7,392 nt of DNA, taken from contig JAFYNC010000136.1 in the NCBI GenBank assembly GCA_017549905.1, forward strand, positions 1-7,392, read 5' to 3'. This DNA is from Clostridia bacterium. Lineage in GTDB: Bacteria; Bacillota; Clostridia; Oscillospirales; Acutalibacteraceae. This document shows positions 5,861 to 7,392 of the stretch, one piece after another. The notes beneath the pieces were generated by a model. That model did no database searches. It was not told the DNA's origin and saw only the letters and a program-made list of their open reading frames with translations. The position numbers were made by a program, and so were the translations under genes. Within the stretch, counting starts at the first letter, position 1, and every line of letters starts with the position of its first letter.

Positions 5861-5965
5861 GAATAATTAATGATGAATAGTGAATAATTGCGGTGTCGGC
5901 TTTGCCGACTTATATATCGTGCCTGCGGCACACATTAATTCTTCATTTTTTATTATTCATTCTTC
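5861..5965. repeat. MITE-like imperfect palindromic element between carB and pyrK
   Basis: A 29-nt left arm (5861-5889) and a 29-nt right arm (5937-5965) are reverse complements at 22 of 29 positions, and the similarity continues a few bases outward. The 47-nt core carries two perfect mini-hairpins, GTCGGC-TTT-GCCGAC (5895-5909) and GTGCC-TGC-GGCAC (5919-5931). The arms are built of repeated GAAT/ATTC-like units. There is no coding capacity, so if mobile it would depend on a transposase elsewhere. The look is that of small palindromic intergenic repeats that I associate with Oscillospiraceae-type genomes. It ends just before the pyrK Shine-Dalgarno and begins shortly after the carB stop, so it is transcribed within the operon and would fold as a roughly 100-nt RNA hairpin. 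Copy number elsewhere cannot be seen here. Confidence 0.7.
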
Positions 5966-5969
5966 ATTT

Positions 5970-5994
5970 AACAAACGGTGACAAACCGTTTGTT
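5970..5994 (-). terminator. Hairpin directly after the carB stop, possible attenuator or weak terminator
   Basis: AACAAACGGT (5970-5979) and ACCGTTTGTT (5985-5994) form a perfect 10-bp stem with a 5-nt loop, immediately beyond the carB stop codon at 5996-5998. On the operon strand the 3' arm ends in GTTTGTT followed by AAATG, so the U-tract is broken and termination is probably weak. It could instead be an mRNA 3'-end stabiliser or processing site that lowers expression of the genes downstream relative to carB. The stem is seen directly; its role is inferred. Confidence 0.45.
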
Positions 5995-5995
5995 T

Positions 5996-7392
5996 TTACG
6001 CATCAATGGTTGAGATTGTGATTGTTGTTTCTTCTAAAACATCAAGTAAAACGCGAACAGTGTCAAGCGCGGTGAAGATAGTAACATTATTTTCTGTTGC
6101 AAGGCTTCTTATTTGATGTCCGTCAGACAAAGGACCGGAAGAATTAATATCCCTTGTATTAATAACATAAGCGATATGTCCCTGACGGATAGCGTTAGGA
6201 ATTTCTTCACTGCCTTCGCCTATCTTTTTAAGCACGTGTGTTCTGATACCGTTTTGCTTTAAGAATTCGGCAGTACCTGATGTAGCCTCAATGTTAAAGC
6301 CTAAATTATAGAAACGCTTGATAAGCGGTAATGCTTCTTGTTTGTCACAGTCGGCGATAGTTACAAGCACTGTGCCATAATTTTGAAGCTTCATACCTGA
6401 TGCCTGCAAAGCTTTATAAAGCGCGCGGTTGAGTTTATCATCATAACCGATAGCTTCACCTGTGGATTTCATTTCGGGTGAGAGATAAGCGTCAAGACCT
6501 CTAATCTTGTTGAATGAGAATACGGGTACTTTTACGTAATGACGTTTTTTCTCGGTGGGATAAATATCGAAAATTCCCTGTTCTTTAAGGGATTTGCCCA
6601 TTATAACCTCGGTTGCAATATCTGCAAGGCTATAACCTGTAGCTTTTGAAAGGAAAGGCACGGTTCTTGAAGAACGAGGGTTAACCTCGATAATAAATAC
6701 GTTTTCATCTTTATCAACGATAAACTGAATGTTGTAAAGACCGATAATGCCGATACCAAGGCCTAATTTCTTAGCATACTGCAAAATGGTGCCTTTGACT
6801 TTGTCTGAAATACTGAAAGTGGGATAAACGCTTATTGAGTCACCTGAGTGGATACCTGTTCTTTCAACAAGTTCCATAATACCGGGTACAAATACATCTC
6901 TGCCGTCGCAAATAGCGTCAACCTCAACCTCTTTACCCGAGATGTATTTATCAACAAGAACAGGCTTATCCTCGTCAATTTCAACAGCGGTTTTAAGGTA
7001 GTGGCGAAGCTGTGCTTCATCGGCTACAATCTGCATAGCGCGTCCGCCCAAAACGAATGAGGGGCGAACAAGAACGGGATAACCGATTTCTGCCGCAGCA
7101 GAAACACCTTCTTCAATATTTGTAACAGCCTTACCCTGAGGTTGCGGAATATTGAGAGATTTAAGCACCTTTTCAAAACTATCGCGGTTTTCTGCGCGCT
7201 CAATGGCATCGCAGTCGGTACCGATAATCTTAACACCGCGTTTCATAAGAGGTTCTGCAAGGTTAATAGCGGTCTGACCGCCCAAAGATGCAATAACACC
7301 CTCAGGTTTTTCGAAGTCAATAATGCTCATAACATCTTCGGGAGTGAGCGGCTCGAAATAAAGTTTATCACTGCAGGTATAGTCGGTAGAAA
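5996..7392 (-). CDS. carB: Carbamoyl-phosphate synthase large subunit (3' part; 5' end outside window)
   Basis: The reading frame stays open to the window edge; 464 residues are visible of a family protein of roughly 1070. The fragment starts STDYTCSDKLYFEPLTPEDV and runs into EKPEGVIASLGGQT, so the Met at 7330 is internal and not a start. Visible are the end of the linker, the second ATP-grasp domain that phosphorylates carbamate (YPVLVRPSFVLGGRAM at about fragment residues 104-119 and EVNPRSSRTVPFLSKATG at about 235-252), and the C-terminal MGS-like allosteric domain (about 338-460). The latter keeps the effector-site elements ATSGT and VINT seen in UMP-regulated enzymes, so feedback control by UMP is likely. 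CarB makes carbamoyl phosphate from bicarbonate, two ATP and ammonia channelled from CarA. carA is presumably upstream, beyond the right edge. The stop is TAA, followed at once by a hairpin. Confidence 0.97.
   Translation of the reverse strand, partial: STDYTCSDKLYFEPLTPEDVMSIIDFEKPEGVIASLGGQTAINLAEPLMKRGVKIIGTDCDAIERAENRDSFEKVLKSLNIPQPQGKAVTNIEEGVSAAAEIGYPVLVRPSFVLGGRAMQIVADEAQLRHYLKTAVEIDEDKPVLVDKYISGKEVEVDAICDGRDVFVPGIMELVERTGIHSGDSISVYPTFSISDKVKGTILQYAKKLGLGIGIIGLYNIQFIVDKDENVFIIEVNPRSSRTVPFLSKATGYSLADIATEVIMGKSLKEQGIFDIYPTEKKRHYVKVPVFSFNKIRGLDAYLSPEMKSTGEAIGYDDKLNRALYKALQASGMKLQNYGTVLVTIADCDKQEALPLIKRFYNLGFNIEATSGTAEFLKQNGIRTHVLKKIGEGSEEIPNAIRQGHIAYVINTRDINSSGPLSDGHQIRSLATENNVTIFTALDTVRVLLDVLEETTITISTIDA

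Noticed and set aside
5846..5995. PyrR-binding attenuator or T-box in the carB-pyrK gap
   Set aside because: No PyrR anti-antiterminator-like consensus and no T-box sequence was seen. The gap is explained by the palindromic repeat and a hairpin.
7328..7330. ATG at 7330 as the start of a short CarB-like gene
   Set aside because: The frame continues upstream to the window edge with typical CarB sequence (LYFEPLTPEDV), so this Met is internal and the gene is cut by the window, not truncated.

Overview
The window suggests a low-to-moderate-GC Gram-positive anaerobe of the class Clostridia, probably a gut-type Oscillospirales/Ruminococcaceae member. This is inferred from purine-rich AGGAGG-like ribosome binding sites, a type 1B (NAD-linked) dihydroorotate dehydrogenase with a PyrK subunit, a Clostridia-style pyrBI pair, and a short AT-rich palindromic repeat of a kind I associate with these genomes. 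No rRNA or marker gene is present, so the placement is tentative.

From about 648 to the right edge, the minus strand carries one long co-directional pyrimidine operon, read right to left: carB (3' part only, cut by the window edge), pyrK, pyrD, pyrF, pyrE, pyrB, pyrI and an Mrp/NBP35-family P-loop ATPase. The genes overlap or lie within about 30 bp of each other, except for a 150-bp gap between carB and pyrK. That gap holds a roughly 105-bp imperfect palindromic MITE-like element and a hairpin just after the carB stop. Together the genes cover carbamoyl phosphate (CarB), carbamoyl aspartate (PyrB with regulatory PyrI), orotate (PyrD with electron-transfer PyrK), OMP (PyrE) and UMP (PyrF). Dihydroorotase (pyrC) and carA are not in view. 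The Mrp protein is a likely Fe-S carrier, and PyrK needs a 2Fe-2S cluster, which gives a possible reason for its place at the operon end.

The left 614 bp are on the plus strand and are convergent with the operon. A near-consensus promoter (61-89) drives a leader of about 170 nt and then a small XRE-family helix-turn-helix regulator (267-614). The leader holds nested perfect inverted repeats, a potential pseudoknot and an intrinsic terminator immediately before the regulator's ribosome binding site. It looks like a structured cis-regulatory RNA and is the most interesting part of the window. A perfect 30-bp palindrome with A/T tails (615-644) ends both convergent transcription units. The first 60 bp hold a small inverted repeat and a degenerate 7-mer tandem array, and no gene.
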